Of a stretch of 64,000 nt of DNA, positions 39,014-48,366 are shown piece by piece; position 1 is the first letter of the stretch, and each line of letters starts with the position of its first letter. The DNA comes from Lachnospiraceae bacterium. GTDB lineage: Bacteria; Bacillota; Clostridia; Lachnospirales; Lachnospiraceae. Made by a program: the position numbers and the translations under genes. Below the pieces are notes generated by a model. It was not told where the DNA came from. It was given only the letters and a program-made list of their open reading frames with translations, and did no database searches. The stretch lies in the NCBI GenBank assembly GCA_015057635.1, contig SVEB01000018.1, forward strand, positions 1 through 64,000, in the 5' to 3' direction.

Positions 39014-39826
39014 TTATTGCTCTACGGTAACTACAGTGAATACTAACGTACGAGTTTCATCATGTGCAAGCGTAAATGCAGAGGAATTATAGATTCTAGG
39101 CACAGGTGATGCCTCATAGGCAAATACTCCTCCACCATTGTTATCAATGCGACGAAATACCGTATAATCCGGAATCAAGTCTACAAATTGTCCAACTCCC
39201 ACTCTTCCTGGTATCATACCAACATTGCCAAGTACAATAGTATATGTGATTTCCTGGCCATAGGTTACTGGAGTCATTGGACTGTTCTGCTTATCAATCG
39301 TCAATTCCGCGTGATTATAATTTAAATTACAGGTATTAAACGCTTTATTGGTATTACCGGCAGCTGTCCCAAGTGTAGCGGTTGCCTTTGTATGAAGAAT
39401 ATCGACTGGTGTACTAGGCCCTGTCACCTTAATCTGAATCGTATACGTCTTACTCTGACCTTGAGCTAATCCGCCCAGAAGATCTACCGTTATGATATCC
39501 TTATCGTGAGTTCCACCTGTTTCTGTACCTGCCAAAACATCAATTTGAGGAGCAATCAGAACCGGATCCTGAATGGTTGCTGTTGTATACGTAATCGGTG
39601 CTGCAGATTTATTGGTGACTGTATATGTCAAGGTAACTATTTCATCCAAATCTACTCCTGTTGTTCCAGGGGCATCCACTACAGAACAAACTTTATCCAA
39701 AGTAATAGTAGGTGCTACATAGCTATTAACTACCGTATCATATTTCGGACCGCCCGTCTTTTCTCTATCTCCTGAGAAATACGTATAGGACAATAAAGTG
39801 GCGGTATTTTGAATATCAAAGGCCAT
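39014..39826 (-). CDS. DUF11 domain-containing protein, no signal peptide
   Basis: LDKVCSVVDAPGTTGVDLDEIVTLTYTVTNKSAAPITYTTATIQDPV; second repeat VTYGQEITYTIVLGNVGMIPG. Confidence 0.82.
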   Translation of the reverse strand: MAFDIQNTATLLSYTYFSGDREKTGGPKYDTVVNSYVAPTITLDKVCSVVDAPGTTGVDLDEIVTLTYTVTNKSAAPITYTTATIQDPVLIAPQIDVLAGTETGGTHDKDIITVDLLGGLAQGQSKTYTIQIKVTGPSTPVDILHTKATATLGTAAGNTNKAFNTCNLNYNHAELTIDKQNSPMTPVTYGQEITYTIVLGNVGMIPGRVGVGQFVDLIPDYTVFRRIDNNGGGVFAYEASPVPRIYNSSAFTLAHDETRTLVFTVVTVEQ

Positions 39827-40042
39827 TCGTCATCATTCCCTTTATATTTATTTACATATATATTTTATGATTTTTTTCTACAAATAGTTCTCTTTTCACC
39901 CCCTATTTGCATCTAATCTTTCATTCTATCTCCCATCACTCCTGCCTCTCTTACATCTTCTTTCGTCTCCATATTTTACCTTCCCTTTCTTCTCTGTACC
40001 TTACCTTTTCTGCGGCTATGCCCCGAAATCACAAATTCGAAA

Positions 40043-40250
40043 GGCTTAGGAAGAAAACTACAGCGCGGGCGGGGCCGTTATATTTCCGGAATGTCCGGCT
40101 CATGACGAACAAAAACCGCCCGGGTCTTTGAATAGCAGACAGCGTTTTTCTGTCTGATAGTCGAAGACCCGGACGGCTTTTGTCCGCTCATGCGTCCGAA
40201 CATTCGGAAATATAACGGTCCCGCCCGCGCTGTAGTTTTCTTCCTAAGCC
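40043..40250 (-). repeat. Giant quasi-palindromic element with conserved core, copy 3 (208 bp)
   Basis: Arms GGCTTAGGAAGAAAACTACAGCGCGGGCGGGGCCGTTATATTTCCG / CGGAAATATAACGGTCCCGCCCGCGCTGTAGTTTTCTTCCTAAGCC. Core TGTCCGGCTCATGACGAACA (40092-40111), TTGAATAGCAGACAG..CTGTCTGATAGTCGAA, TGTCCGCTCATGCGTCCGAACA (40181-40202). Confidence 0.92.
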
Positions 40251-40266
40251 GTCTACTAGTGAGGCA

Positions 40267-41160
40267 CTACCTAACCGGTCGTCCCTCGATATAGCCGCGG
40301 TACCCTATTGGAGCAAGCTGGAATCTTGGTCCGGCCTCAGGTGCGAACTCATACCCGTAGATCGATGGATTAAAATGATTGATCTTATCCCAGACAAGAC
40401 CAACTGCCTCGCCCATCTTCTCCTCCTCATACGGTTCACCCTGGAAGATCATGTACTTACAGGCCGGAAGCGAGATTAATTCAAACCCTTCTGGTATTTC
40501 CTTATCATAATTAAGCGGAACTTCCACGCCCTGAACATATTCGCTTGTCCCTTCCTTAATCATATTCTTCGGCAGCCACATCCCCACCGGTTCATATAAA
40601 GCTTCTTTCACGCTGCATAATACTCCCCAGATATCGCATCCCACTTCTTCACAGTAAGCGAAATACTCATCTGCCTTAATCCCTCTTTTAATCAGTGCTT
40701 TTCTTTCCGGTCTTTCCACCACCTGTACAAAAATAGCACTCGTCTTCTCAGCGTTCATGTTCGTTCCTCCTTTATTAAATTGAAGGTAGACAAGATAGAC
40801 ATCTTCCGGCATAAAGAACGGGATCGGCGGTGCATCTTTCTGATACCGCTTCGGAGAAATACCAAAGTTTTTCGTAAATGCTCTGGTAAACCCTTCGTGA
40901 GAGTCAAAAACAAAGTCTAATGCCACATCTAACACTCTCGTCTTTTGGTCCCGAAGCATCTGTGCCGCCTTTGTAAGCCGTAACATCCGGATATAATCAA
41001 ATGGTGCCTTTCCGGTAATCTCCTTAAAGATCTTAGCTGCATGCCACGGAGAATATCCTGCGATATCCGCTAACTGTTTCAGTGTGATCGTCTCCGTAAG
41101 ATGTTCCGTAATATAATCCTGCATCTGTTTCACCGCATATATCTTTTCTGCCTGATCCAT
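40267..41160 (-). CDS. AraC family regulator with GyrI-like effector-binding domain
   Basis: N-terminal double HTH (LKQLADIAGYSPWHAAKIFKEITGKAPFDYIRMLRLTKAAQMLRD), C-terminal effector domain. Confidence 0.9.
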   Translation of the reverse strand: MDQAEKIYAVKQMQDYITEHLTETITLKQLADIAGYSPWHAAKIFKEITGKAPFDYIRMLRLTKAAQMLRDQKTRVLDVALDFVFDSHEGFTRAFTKNFGISPKRYQKDAPPIPFFMPEDVYLVYLQFNKGGTNMNAEKTSAIFVQVVERPERKALIKRGIKADEYFAYCEEVGCDIWGVLCSVKEALYEPVGMWLPKNMIKEGTSEYVQGVEVPLNYDKEIPEGFELISLPACKYMIFQGEPYEEEKMGEAVGLVWDKINHFNPSIYGYEFAPEAGPRFQLAPIGYRGYIEGRPVR

Positions 41161-41264
41161 CTTCTATCTCATCTCCTTTTCTCATATTATAGAAGAGGAC
41201 TGATTTAAAATCTTGACTTTCCTTGTGAATCTGATATTCATTGTATCGCTAACCAAGTTTTTTC

Positions 41265-42074
41265 CTATCGTACCATATTGATTTCGGCCTGATCTGCTTT
41301 TGCCTCAAATCCTATAGATTTATAAAGATGTATGGCTCCTGTATTACATTCATCTGCATGTAGAAATGCACGTGTTGCTCCATGTTTTTTTCCATAAGAG
41401 AGTGCCTGACCAATCAGTCGCCTTGCAATCCCTTGATTCTGATACTCTTTTCTCACTGCCACTTCACGAATCCAGCAGGTTGGTCCTTTCTTGCTCTCAT
41501 GTCCATAAACTGCAGTGCACACAATACCCGCAATCTGTCCATCTGCCTTGTAAATGAAAACCGCATTGTCCTTTGTCCCCGTTTCAATACCACTGATTTC
41601 GCTTGCATTGATCCATTTCTGAAACCATTCCTCGCTCTGTCCGGTAAAGCCTCTGCTCTGCCCCGCACAGGACTTTGTCACATCTGACGCTGCCCTACAC
41701 TCTTCTTCGGTTAATAATTCTCCCTCATTGTCATCCACCACATCATTTAAAGACATCTTAAAATAGTCATTCCATACCGCATATGTAACAAAACCTGCCT
41801 GCTTCAATGCAGGTACAAAAGATTCGGGAACAAATGATAATCGAATTCCCTTCTCTTCTGCTGGGATTGCAGATAACAGATCTTCTGCTTCATTTACCGC
41901 AAATAAAAGATTCCAGAAACCAGTCTCTTCATCCTTTCCGAATAAAATAACACCCTTCTCGTCGTTTCTTTCAATTTTATACTCCATTACTTCCTCGTAA
42001 TCCGTATACATCATAGACTGATATTTAAAATGATCTGCATTTTCTTTTGCTTTATCAAACTCTTTCTGTTCCAT
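41265..42074 (-). CDS. GNAT family N-acetyltransferase
   Basis: CWIREVAVRKEYQNQGIARRLIGQALSYGKKHGATRAFLHADECNTGAIHLYKSIGFEA. Confidence 0.88.
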   Translation of the reverse strand: MEQKEFDKAKENADHFKYQSMMYTDYEEVMEYKIERNDEKGVILFGKDEETGFWNLLFAVNEAEDLLSAIPAEEKGIRLSFVPESFVPALKQAGFVTYAVWNDYFKMSLNDVVDDNEGELLTEEECRAASDVTKSCAGQSRGFTGQSEEWFQKWINASEISGIETGTKDNAVFIYKADGQIAGIVCTAVYGHESKKGPTCWIREVAVRKEYQNQGIARRLIGQALSYGKKHGATRAFLHADECNTGAIHLYKSIGFEAKADQAEINMVR

Positions 42075-42175
42075 TGTTCTTTCCTTTCTTTGATTCCATT
42101 CTTAATTCTGCTGTTATCACTTCATCACATAGCTTTTTATTCTTCTGAGCTCTGATTGCCTGTATGATCTTTTTC

Positions 42176-42946
42176 TTACTGCCTTTGCTCCGTTATCATA
42201 AAAACAGTCCGATAATCGATCCAGTCCGCACTGTTACTGCTCAATACTGCCCACATTAGATCATGAAATGAAACATCCACATCCCGTACCAAAAAATACC
42301 CGCTCATGGATACCGCTGCATTATCAGCCATCTTGCCACACCGTTCAATCATATAAGGATAGTGATATTCATATGTCTGATCTTCTTCGTAAGAAACAAG
42401 AGAGTAAGATGTGCCATCATAGAATAATTCTTTTAAATAAAACTGTGGGTATTCGTCTTTTACGCTTTCATAATACTCCTTGGAATAATGGCTCTCATCT
42501 CCTAATTCATAATACTCTCCAATTAATACAGAACACGATTTTCCTTCAGAAACATCCTGTAAGAAATCATCCCACTTCTCTTCTCCCGAAGTCACTTGCA
42601 TATCGCTTACAATAAATAAGGAATCTGCAACTGCATCCTCGTAACCATAATTAGCTGGCAGTTTCTCATAAAGACTTTGTACCATATCGGATGCATTTTT
42701 CTCCAGTCTTACACCTTTTGGTGTGATTTCTTCTGCAATAAGACCTAATGGCCTCATGTTCTCTGGTAGAATATGCTTTGATGCGTTTTCTTCCATGCTC
42801 TGCGTTTCACCTGTGCTTGTTCCACCTGTGGTTGCAGGATCCGGCACATTCTTTCTGCATCCGACCATTCCCATAATTGACAACACTCCTGTCAGTAATA
42901 TTAACGCTTTCTTCATAGTGCCTCCATATCCGGAGTCGTGCTCCAA
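42176..42946 (-). CDS. Hypothetical lipoprotein
   Basis: Lipobox IMGMVGCRK; start probably MKKALILL. Confidence 0.65.
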   Translation of the reverse strand: MEHDSGYGGTMKKALILLTGVLSIMGMVGCRKNVPDPATTGGTSTGETQSMEENASKHILPENMRPLGLIAEEITPKGVRLEKNASDMVQSLYEKLPANYGYEDAVADSLFIVSDMQVTSGEEKWDDFLQDVSEGKSCSVLIGEYYELGDESHYSKEYYESVKDEYPQFYLKELFYDGTSYSLVSYEEDQTYEYHYPYMIERCGKMADNAAVSMSGYFLVRDVDVSFHDLMWAVLSSNSADWIDYRTVFMITEQRQ

Positions 42947-43082
42947 TCTATCCCTATTCTTAGATTATTACACCTCGTCTCTCATGTCAATCATTTACAT
43001 GTTTAAGTTTGCATTACATTTCTTACAATTTTCTTTCCACTAATCCTTCCGATCCCATTCACTTTGTTTATTTTAATAGAAA

Positions 43083-43150
43083 ATATGCATATGAAAATAC
43101 ATTTGACAATTCCATCCATTTGATTATAATGATAATTAAATATACATTTA
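43083..43150 (+). promoter_or_regulatory. argC promoter with ARG-box-like sites
   Basis: ATATGCATATGAAAATACAT, TTGACA (43103-43108), 16-nt spacer, TATAAT (43125-43130), ATAATTAAATATACATTTAT. Confidence 0.55.
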
Positions 43151-43187
43151 TTCCGCATTTTTATACATACCTTGGAGGACTTTTATT

Positions 43188-44135
43188 ATGAAGACAAAAG
43201 TATTTATTGACGGAAGCGAAGGTACAACCGGCCTTCGTATCCATGAAAGATTTCAGAACCGGGATGATATAGAACTGCTCACCATTTCACCGGAGTTACG
43301 AAAAGATACTGCAGAAAGAAAAAAACTGATTAATGCTTCGGATATCACCTTTCTCTGTCTGCCGGATGCTGCTGCAAAAGAAGCAGTCTCCCTTGTAGAA
43401 AATGATCATGTGCGCATTATTGATTCTTCCACCGCACACCGCACCTTGGAAGGGTGGGCATACGGATTTGCCGAATTATCCACTTCCCATCGAAACGCCA
43501 TTCAGAGTGGAAAACGAATTGCTGTCCCAGGCTGTCATGCAACCGGATTCCTTTCTCTTGCCTATCCACTTACAAAGGGAGGCATCCTTCCATCCGACTA
43601 TCCGGTATCCGCATTCTCCATCACAGGCTACAGCGGCGGCGGTAAAAAGATGATTGCCGAATATGAAGCTTCGGATCGTTCCCCTGAATACGAAGCCCCA
43701 AGAGAATATGCACTAAGCCAGCAGCACAAACATTTAAAAGAAATGAAGGCGATTGCAGGTTTTGATAAAGAACCGCTATTCTCTCCTATTGTATCCGGCT
43801 ATTACAGCGGAATGGTAGTAAGCCTTCCTCTTTACTCCGATCTGCTTTTAAAGAAAATGACACCGCAAGAGATTCATGCTTACTTTACAGACTTCTATAA
43901 AGATGAACCGTTTATCACCATACAGCCATTTGGCACCGAAGCGGAAAGCAGAGGCTTTTTAAGCGGAAATAAATGTTCCGGCTGGGACGGACTTGAGATT
44001 TTCGTAACCGGAAATGAAGACCGTATTCTTCTCTCTTCCCGCTTTGATAACTTAGGAAAAGGAGCTTCCGGTGCTGCCATCCAATGCCTTAACATTATGC
44101 TTGGATGTGATGAACGAACAGGCCTGAACCTTTAA
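43188..44135 (+). CDS. argC: N-acetyl-gamma-glutamyl-phosphate reductase (short type)
   Basis: MKTKVFIDGSEGTTGLRIHERF, VPGCHATGFLSLAYPL, SITGYSGGGKKMI. Confidence 0.93.
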   Translation: MKTKVFIDGSEGTTGLRIHERFQNRDDIELLTISPELRKDTAERKKLINASDITFLCLPDAAAKEAVSLVENDHVRIIDSSTAHRTLEGWAYGFAELSTSHRNAIQSGKRIAVPGCHATGFLSLAYPLTKGGILPSDYPVSAFSITGYSGGGKKMIAEYEASDRSPEYEAPREYALSQQHKHLKEMKAIAGFDKEPLFSPIVSGYYSGMVVSLPLYSDLLLKKMTPQEIHAYFTDFYKDEPFITIQPFGTEAESRGFLSGNKCSGWDGLEIFVTGNEDRILLSSRFDNLGKGASGAAIQCLNIMLGCDERTGLNL

Positions 44136-44178
44136 AGCATGAAACTTCTTTTCTACTGTCTGTAACTCGATATAAAAG

Positions 44179-44217
44179 GAAAAGACCTCCACACCATAAT
44201 AGTGTGAAGGCCTTTTT
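44179..44217 (+). terminator. Intrinsic terminator after argC
   Basis: AAAGACCTCCACACCATAATAGTGTGAAGGCCTTTTT. Confidence 0.65.
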
Positions 44218-44563
44218 CTGTTTTTTCTACTTAAACTTAAATACTAAAATAGCTGCGATATTCTCCATCTGTTCCACTTCATTCTTCTGATTGGATTCCA
44301 TAACACCATTTAAATTCACCATAGTACTCATACCGCTGATCAATTATCCCAGAGATTTCAGAATATCTCCAAACAGCTCTTTGGTATGCAGAATTGACTC
44401 ATTCATCTTATTCTAAACTCTTTCTAAAAACACCATTCCTCGATATCTAACGAATTTTACTGGAATTCATGCGCAGCTTCCTGTATAATGAATAGGATGC
44501 TCCCCATAATAACAAGTAGTAACCTTGATATGGGACAGGTAAATCCATTACCGGGCTTTATTG

Positions 44564-44588
44564 CTTTCTGGCGATAACCGCCAGAAAG
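44564..44588 (+). repeat. Hairpin in the 5' leader of the DEAD-box gene
   Basis: CTTTCTGGCG-ATAAC-CGCCAGAAAG, 10-bp perfect stem about 30 nt before the TTG start. Confidence 0.75.
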
Positions 44589-44619
44589 ATAACAAATCAA
44601 AAGAAATTGGAGTAAAACA

Positions 44620-46071
44620 TTGAGTGATCATACATTTAAACAATATCATCTTTGCAATGAAATTTTAGAAACCCTTTCCCTGTTAAAATACAATAATCCA
44701 ACTAAGGTTCAAGAACTGGTAATCCCTGCTGCTTTAAAGAATCAGGATATCCTTGTAAAATCCCGTACCGGCAGCGGAAAGACCGCTTCCTTCGGCATTC
44801 CTATTTGTGAAATGATTGACTGGGAGAAAAAACGTCCTCAGGCACTCATTCTTGTTCCAACAAGAGAATTAGCGCTTCAGGTTTCAGAAGAATTAAGCAA
44901 TATCGGACGTTTCAAGAAAATCAAGGTCTGCACTGTTTTCGGAAGAATGCCAATGAAAGCTCAGATTCAGGCGTTAAAGCAAAAGACCCATATTGTTGTC
45001 GGGACTCCTGGCCGTACGCTTGACCTAATCACCCGTGGCGACTTTATTACAGACGAGCTGACCCATGTGGTAATCGATGAAGCCGATGAAATGTTCTTTA
45101 TCGGTCTTCGTGAACAGGTGGAATCTATTCTGAAAGTGATGCCAGAGAAGCGTAACACAATGCTCTTCTCCGCTACATTAGAAGAAGATGTAAAGAAACT
45201 GGCGAATCAGTATATGAAAGATCCGGTTGAAATCGAACTTGCAGAAGAAGAAAAGGAAAAAAGCCGTACTAGCCAGTCCGCTATTCTGACAAGCGAACGC
45301 GAAAAGATGGAATTATTAAAGAAAGTTACCATAACAGAAAATCCAGACAGCTGTATCATTTTTGCAAATACACAGAAAGAAGTAGATGCTGTGGCGGATT
45401 ATCTGTCCCGTAATGAGTATCCTTGCGGCAGACTGCATGGTGGTATGGAACAGAGAGACCGTATCCGTATCATTCAGGATTTCAAGCGTAATAAATTCCG
45501 CTACTTAATCGCTACTGACGTTGCGGCAAGAGGAATCGATATCGATAATATCTCACTTGTCATCAACTATGATATCTCCCGCGGCATCGAGAACTATGTA
45601 CACCGTATCGGACGTACCGGACGTTATGAAAGCACCGGAAAGGCAATCACTTTCTATTTAGATAAAGAAAAGGAAAAGTTAGAAGCGATAGAATCCTATA
45701 CCGGTGTCAGCATTGAACGACTCGATCTGATCCCGGAACCTACCGAACTTCAGAAAACTGAATTCATGACGAAATTAAAACGCCGCGTACAGTTTAAACA
45801 AGAAAAGGGTGCAAAGATCAATGAAGGCATTACAAAACTTCAGATTAATGCCGGTAAGAAAGCAAAAATTCGTCCATGTGAGATCGTGGCTACCATCTGT
45901 GGCATCGATGGTATCACAAAAGACGATATCGGCATCATTCAGATCGTTGACACTGCAAGCTTCGTAGAAATTCTAAATGGAAAAGGAAATCAGGTTTTGA
46001 AAGGAATTCAGACCAAAACCATTAAAGGTAAATCACGAAAAGTGTTCCGTGCAAGAAGAGAACAACACTAA
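44620..46071 (+). CDS. DEAD/DEAH-box RNA helicase with DbpA-type RNA-binding domain
   Basis: SRTGSGKTASFGIP, VIDEADEMF, SATLEE, HRIGRTGRYE; DbpA-like C-terminal domain; TTG start with GGAG RBS. Confidence 0.92.
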   Translation: MSDHTFKQYHLCNEILETLSLLKYNNPTKVQELVIPAALKNQDILVKSRTGSGKTASFGIPICEMIDWEKKRPQALILVPTRELALQVSEELSNIGRFKKIKVCTVFGRMPMKAQIQALKQKTHIVVGTPGRTLDLITRGDFITDELTHVVIDEADEMFFIGLREQVESILKVMPEKRNTMLFSATLEEDVKKLANQYMKDPVEIELAEEEKEKSRTSQSAILTSEREKMELLKKVTITENPDSCIIFANTQKEVDAVADYLSRNEYPCGRLHGGMEQRDRIRIIQDFKRNKFRYLIATDVAARGIDIDNISLVINYDISRGIENYVHRIGRTGRYESTGKAITFYLDKEKEKLEAIESYTGVSIERLDLIPEPTELQKTEFMTKLKRRVQFKQEKGAKINEGITKLQINAGKKAKIRPCEIVATICGIDGITKDDIGIIQIVDTASFVEILNGKGNQVLKGIQTKTIKGKSRKVFRARREQH

Positions 46072-46075
46072 AAAA

Positions 46076-46112
46076 GAGGCTGTCCCATGCTTTTATGCTG
46101 GGACAGCCTCCT
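46076..46112. terminator. Bidirectional terminator
   Basis: GAGGCTGTCCCATGCTTTTATGCTGGGACAGCCTC with T-rich flanks. Confidence 0.8.
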
Positions 46113-46113
46113 T

Positions 46114-46647
46114 TTATTTTTCCATCTTCTCTTTTAAAATATCTTCCTGCGTAAATATGGGTATTAACGTAAGCTGCTCATGGGCAAGCAAAAGTTTTGC
46201 ATGCTGATTTCGTGCGATCACGCATACGACGGTATCGATTATCGCCCCCCGGTTTCGCAGTTTCTTGACTGTTTCTATGATCTCTCCGCTGTTTGTTACC
46301 ACATCCTCGATCATGCATACCCGTTTTCCTTTTACATCTGCCCCTTCCGCCAGCTTATAGGTGCCAAATTGTTTCGCATGCTTTCTTACATATGTTGCTT
46401 TCTTTCCGCTTAAGATGGAGAGTGCAGTCACAACCGGGATTCCTCCCATCTCAATGCCAGCCAATACCTCTGTATCTTCCGGCAATAATTCTTTCATCTG
46501 TGTCGCAATGTCCATCAATAGCTTTGGGTCGGATTCAAATAGATATTTATCAAAATATTCATTGGATACTTTACCCGACTGCATCACATATTTTCCGACC
46601 ATGTACGATTTCTCATAGATACTCTTGGCTAATTCTTCCCTTGACAT
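46114..46647 (-). CDS. pyrE: Orotate phosphoribosyltransferase
   Basis: GIEMGGIPVVTALSI, YVRKHAKQFGTYKLAEG, VCMIEDVVTNSGE (PRPP loop). Confidence 0.85.
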   Translation of the reverse strand: MSREELAKSIYEKSYMVGKYVMQSGKVSNEYFDKYLFESDPKLLMDIATQMKELLPEDTEVLAGIEMGGIPVVTALSILSGKKATYVRKHAKQFGTYKLAEGADVKGKRVCMIEDVVTNSGEIIETVKKLRNRGAIIDTVVCVIARNQHAKLLLAHEQLTLIPIFTQEDILKEKMEK

Positions 46648-46794
46648 AACAAGCCCCCTATTGCTATGACAACAACCGTTAACTAGTTACCTTTATTATA
46701 CATGACCGCTTTTGTATTTCGCAATGCAAATCGTAAAAAGCGATGAATTTTCAGTTCATTATCGTGTAAGACGATAGGTAGCTTTTACTAATTC

Positions 46795-48024
46795 TTACTC
46801 TTCTTCCTCTGCAAAGATAAAGTCATACATTACCTGTCTGTTAGCATCCCAGTCCAGCACAAGCGGATAGGTTACTCCGTTATAAGACTTTGGATCACTG
46901 AACATTCCGTCAGCCGGTATGCGAAGCATATCAAGAGTTGTAATATTATTTTCTACAACCGATTCCATTGCACTCTCTAACTGGCTTCTGGAAATATTCG
47001 TAGTGACATAAGTCAGACATTCCTTCACAAACTTCAGCTGTTCGAATACATTCATAGACTTTACTTTGTCAAATACTGCATTCAGAACTCTTCTCTGACG
47101 CAGTGTTCGCCCATAATCATTATTTGCACCGCCAAGAGTTGCTACTTTTCGCACACGACAGTATCCAAGCGCCTGATTTCCATTTAACAAATTCACACCT
47201 GACACTACATTTCGATATGCTTTATTGGAAATGTAATTGGTCTTATTTAAATAGGCCGCTTCTTTCTCTCCAAGCTCAATGGTAACGCCTCCGAGCGCAT
47301 CAATGATCTTTTCAAAGGATTCAAAATTAACCGATGCATATCCATCCAGATTGATCTGATAATTCTGCTCTATCGTATCAAGTAAAAGGCTTGCTCCGCC
47401 TTTCGCATAAGCAGCATTTAACTTGGTCGATTTGTATCCCGGAATATCCACATACGTATCTCGCATCAGAGATGTCAGTTTAATAGAATGATCCTTTGTA
47501 TTAATGGAAGCAATCATCATGGAGTCCGTATTTCTTGCTCCTTCGATCTCCTCGATACCAAAAAGCAGAAAGCTTGTTACATATTCTTCATGTCTTCCCA
47601 CAACCTCTTTTGCGTCTTCTGAAATGGTGTCCTCATCCTGATTAAGGTTTCCTAAAATATAACTGCTTGCCGCCTTATATAACATTCCTCTTCCCTGTGG
47701 TGTTGCAACCACACCAGCTGCTATTAATAAAAGAACTAAAAGAAATGCTAAAAAACGTCTTCTCGCCCGTTTTCTGCGCTTCCGCTTTATGTATTCCTTC
47801 TTGCTTAACGTTTTTTTTCCCCCTGCCATTCTCGATACTGACTGTCTTGTACCTGACTTTTTAGAAGAATCCTGTTTTCTCCTTGCCTGTGTCCGTCTTC
47901 CTGATGAAGTACGTCCTTCTGCCTCTATTCCTGCTCCGGATCTTTTGTCTTTCTTTTGCTCTTCCAACTGCTCTTCTACCTGCATTTTCAGAGACTCGGT
48001 TATATCATAATTATCTTTTCTCAT
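46795..48024 (-). CDS. LytR-CpsA-Psr (LCP) family protein
   Basis: NTDSMMIASINTKDHSIKLTSLMRDTYVDIPGYKSTKLNAAYAKGG; N-terminal basic region + TM. Confidence 0.92.
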   Translation of the reverse strand: MRKDNYDITESLKMQVEEQLEEQKKDKRSGAGIEAEGRTSSGRRTQARRKQDSSKKSGTRQSVSRMAGGKKTLSKKEYIKRKRRKRARRRFLAFLLVLLLIAAGVVATPQGRGMLYKAASSYILGNLNQDEDTISEDAKEVVGRHEEYVTSFLLFGIEEIEGARNTDSMMIASINTKDHSIKLTSLMRDTYVDIPGYKSTKLNAAYAKGGASLLLDTIEQNYQINLDGYASVNFESFEKIIDALGGVTIELGEKEAAYLNKTNYISNKAYRNVVSGVNLLNGNQALGYCRVRKVATLGGANNDYGRTLRQRRVLNAVFDKVKSMNVFEQLKFVKECLTYVTTNISRSQLESAMESVVENNITTLDMLRIPADGMFSDPKSYNGVTYPLVLDWDANRQVMYDFIFAEEEE

Positions 48025-48125
48025 ACTATACCCTTTCCTTTTCTCCTACTTACTATAATAATGAAACAGCCTTTTGTCTAGATGATTTTTACACTTTTTC
48101 CAGTTATATGCCTCCTTTGTGTCAA

Positions 48126-48172
48126 AAAGATGCCGAAAGCCTCTTTTTTCTGAGGCTTCCGGCATCTTTTTA
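48126..48172. terminator. Intrinsic terminator-like hairpin
   Basis: AAAGATGCCGAAAGCCTCTTTTTTCTGAGGCTTCCGGCATCTTTTTAT. Confidence 0.75.
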
Positions 48173-48366
48173 TATCTTAATCTTTTTCATCCTCTGGAAA
48201 CTTTGCTTTCTTCTCTCTTCTAACGTATGTCAAACACTCCGTCTGAACAATGTTTTATAAATTTCTTCTAATAGTAATCATCCTCATTAAACGATGCACC
48301 TGATTTTAAGCATACTTGCCAATATTGATTGAGACGATCAAAATCCGACACAACACTTAAGTCGTT

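Noticed and set aside
39907-40131. ORF 39907-40131 (+)
   Set aside because: Spans the pyrimidine-rich tract and half of giant hairpin copy 3; composition is artefactual.
44230-44420. Minus-strand MNESILHTKELFGDILKSLG*... reading as a chemoreceptor-like fragment
   Set aside because: Contains an in-frame stop and is too short to assign; at most a pseudogene remnant.
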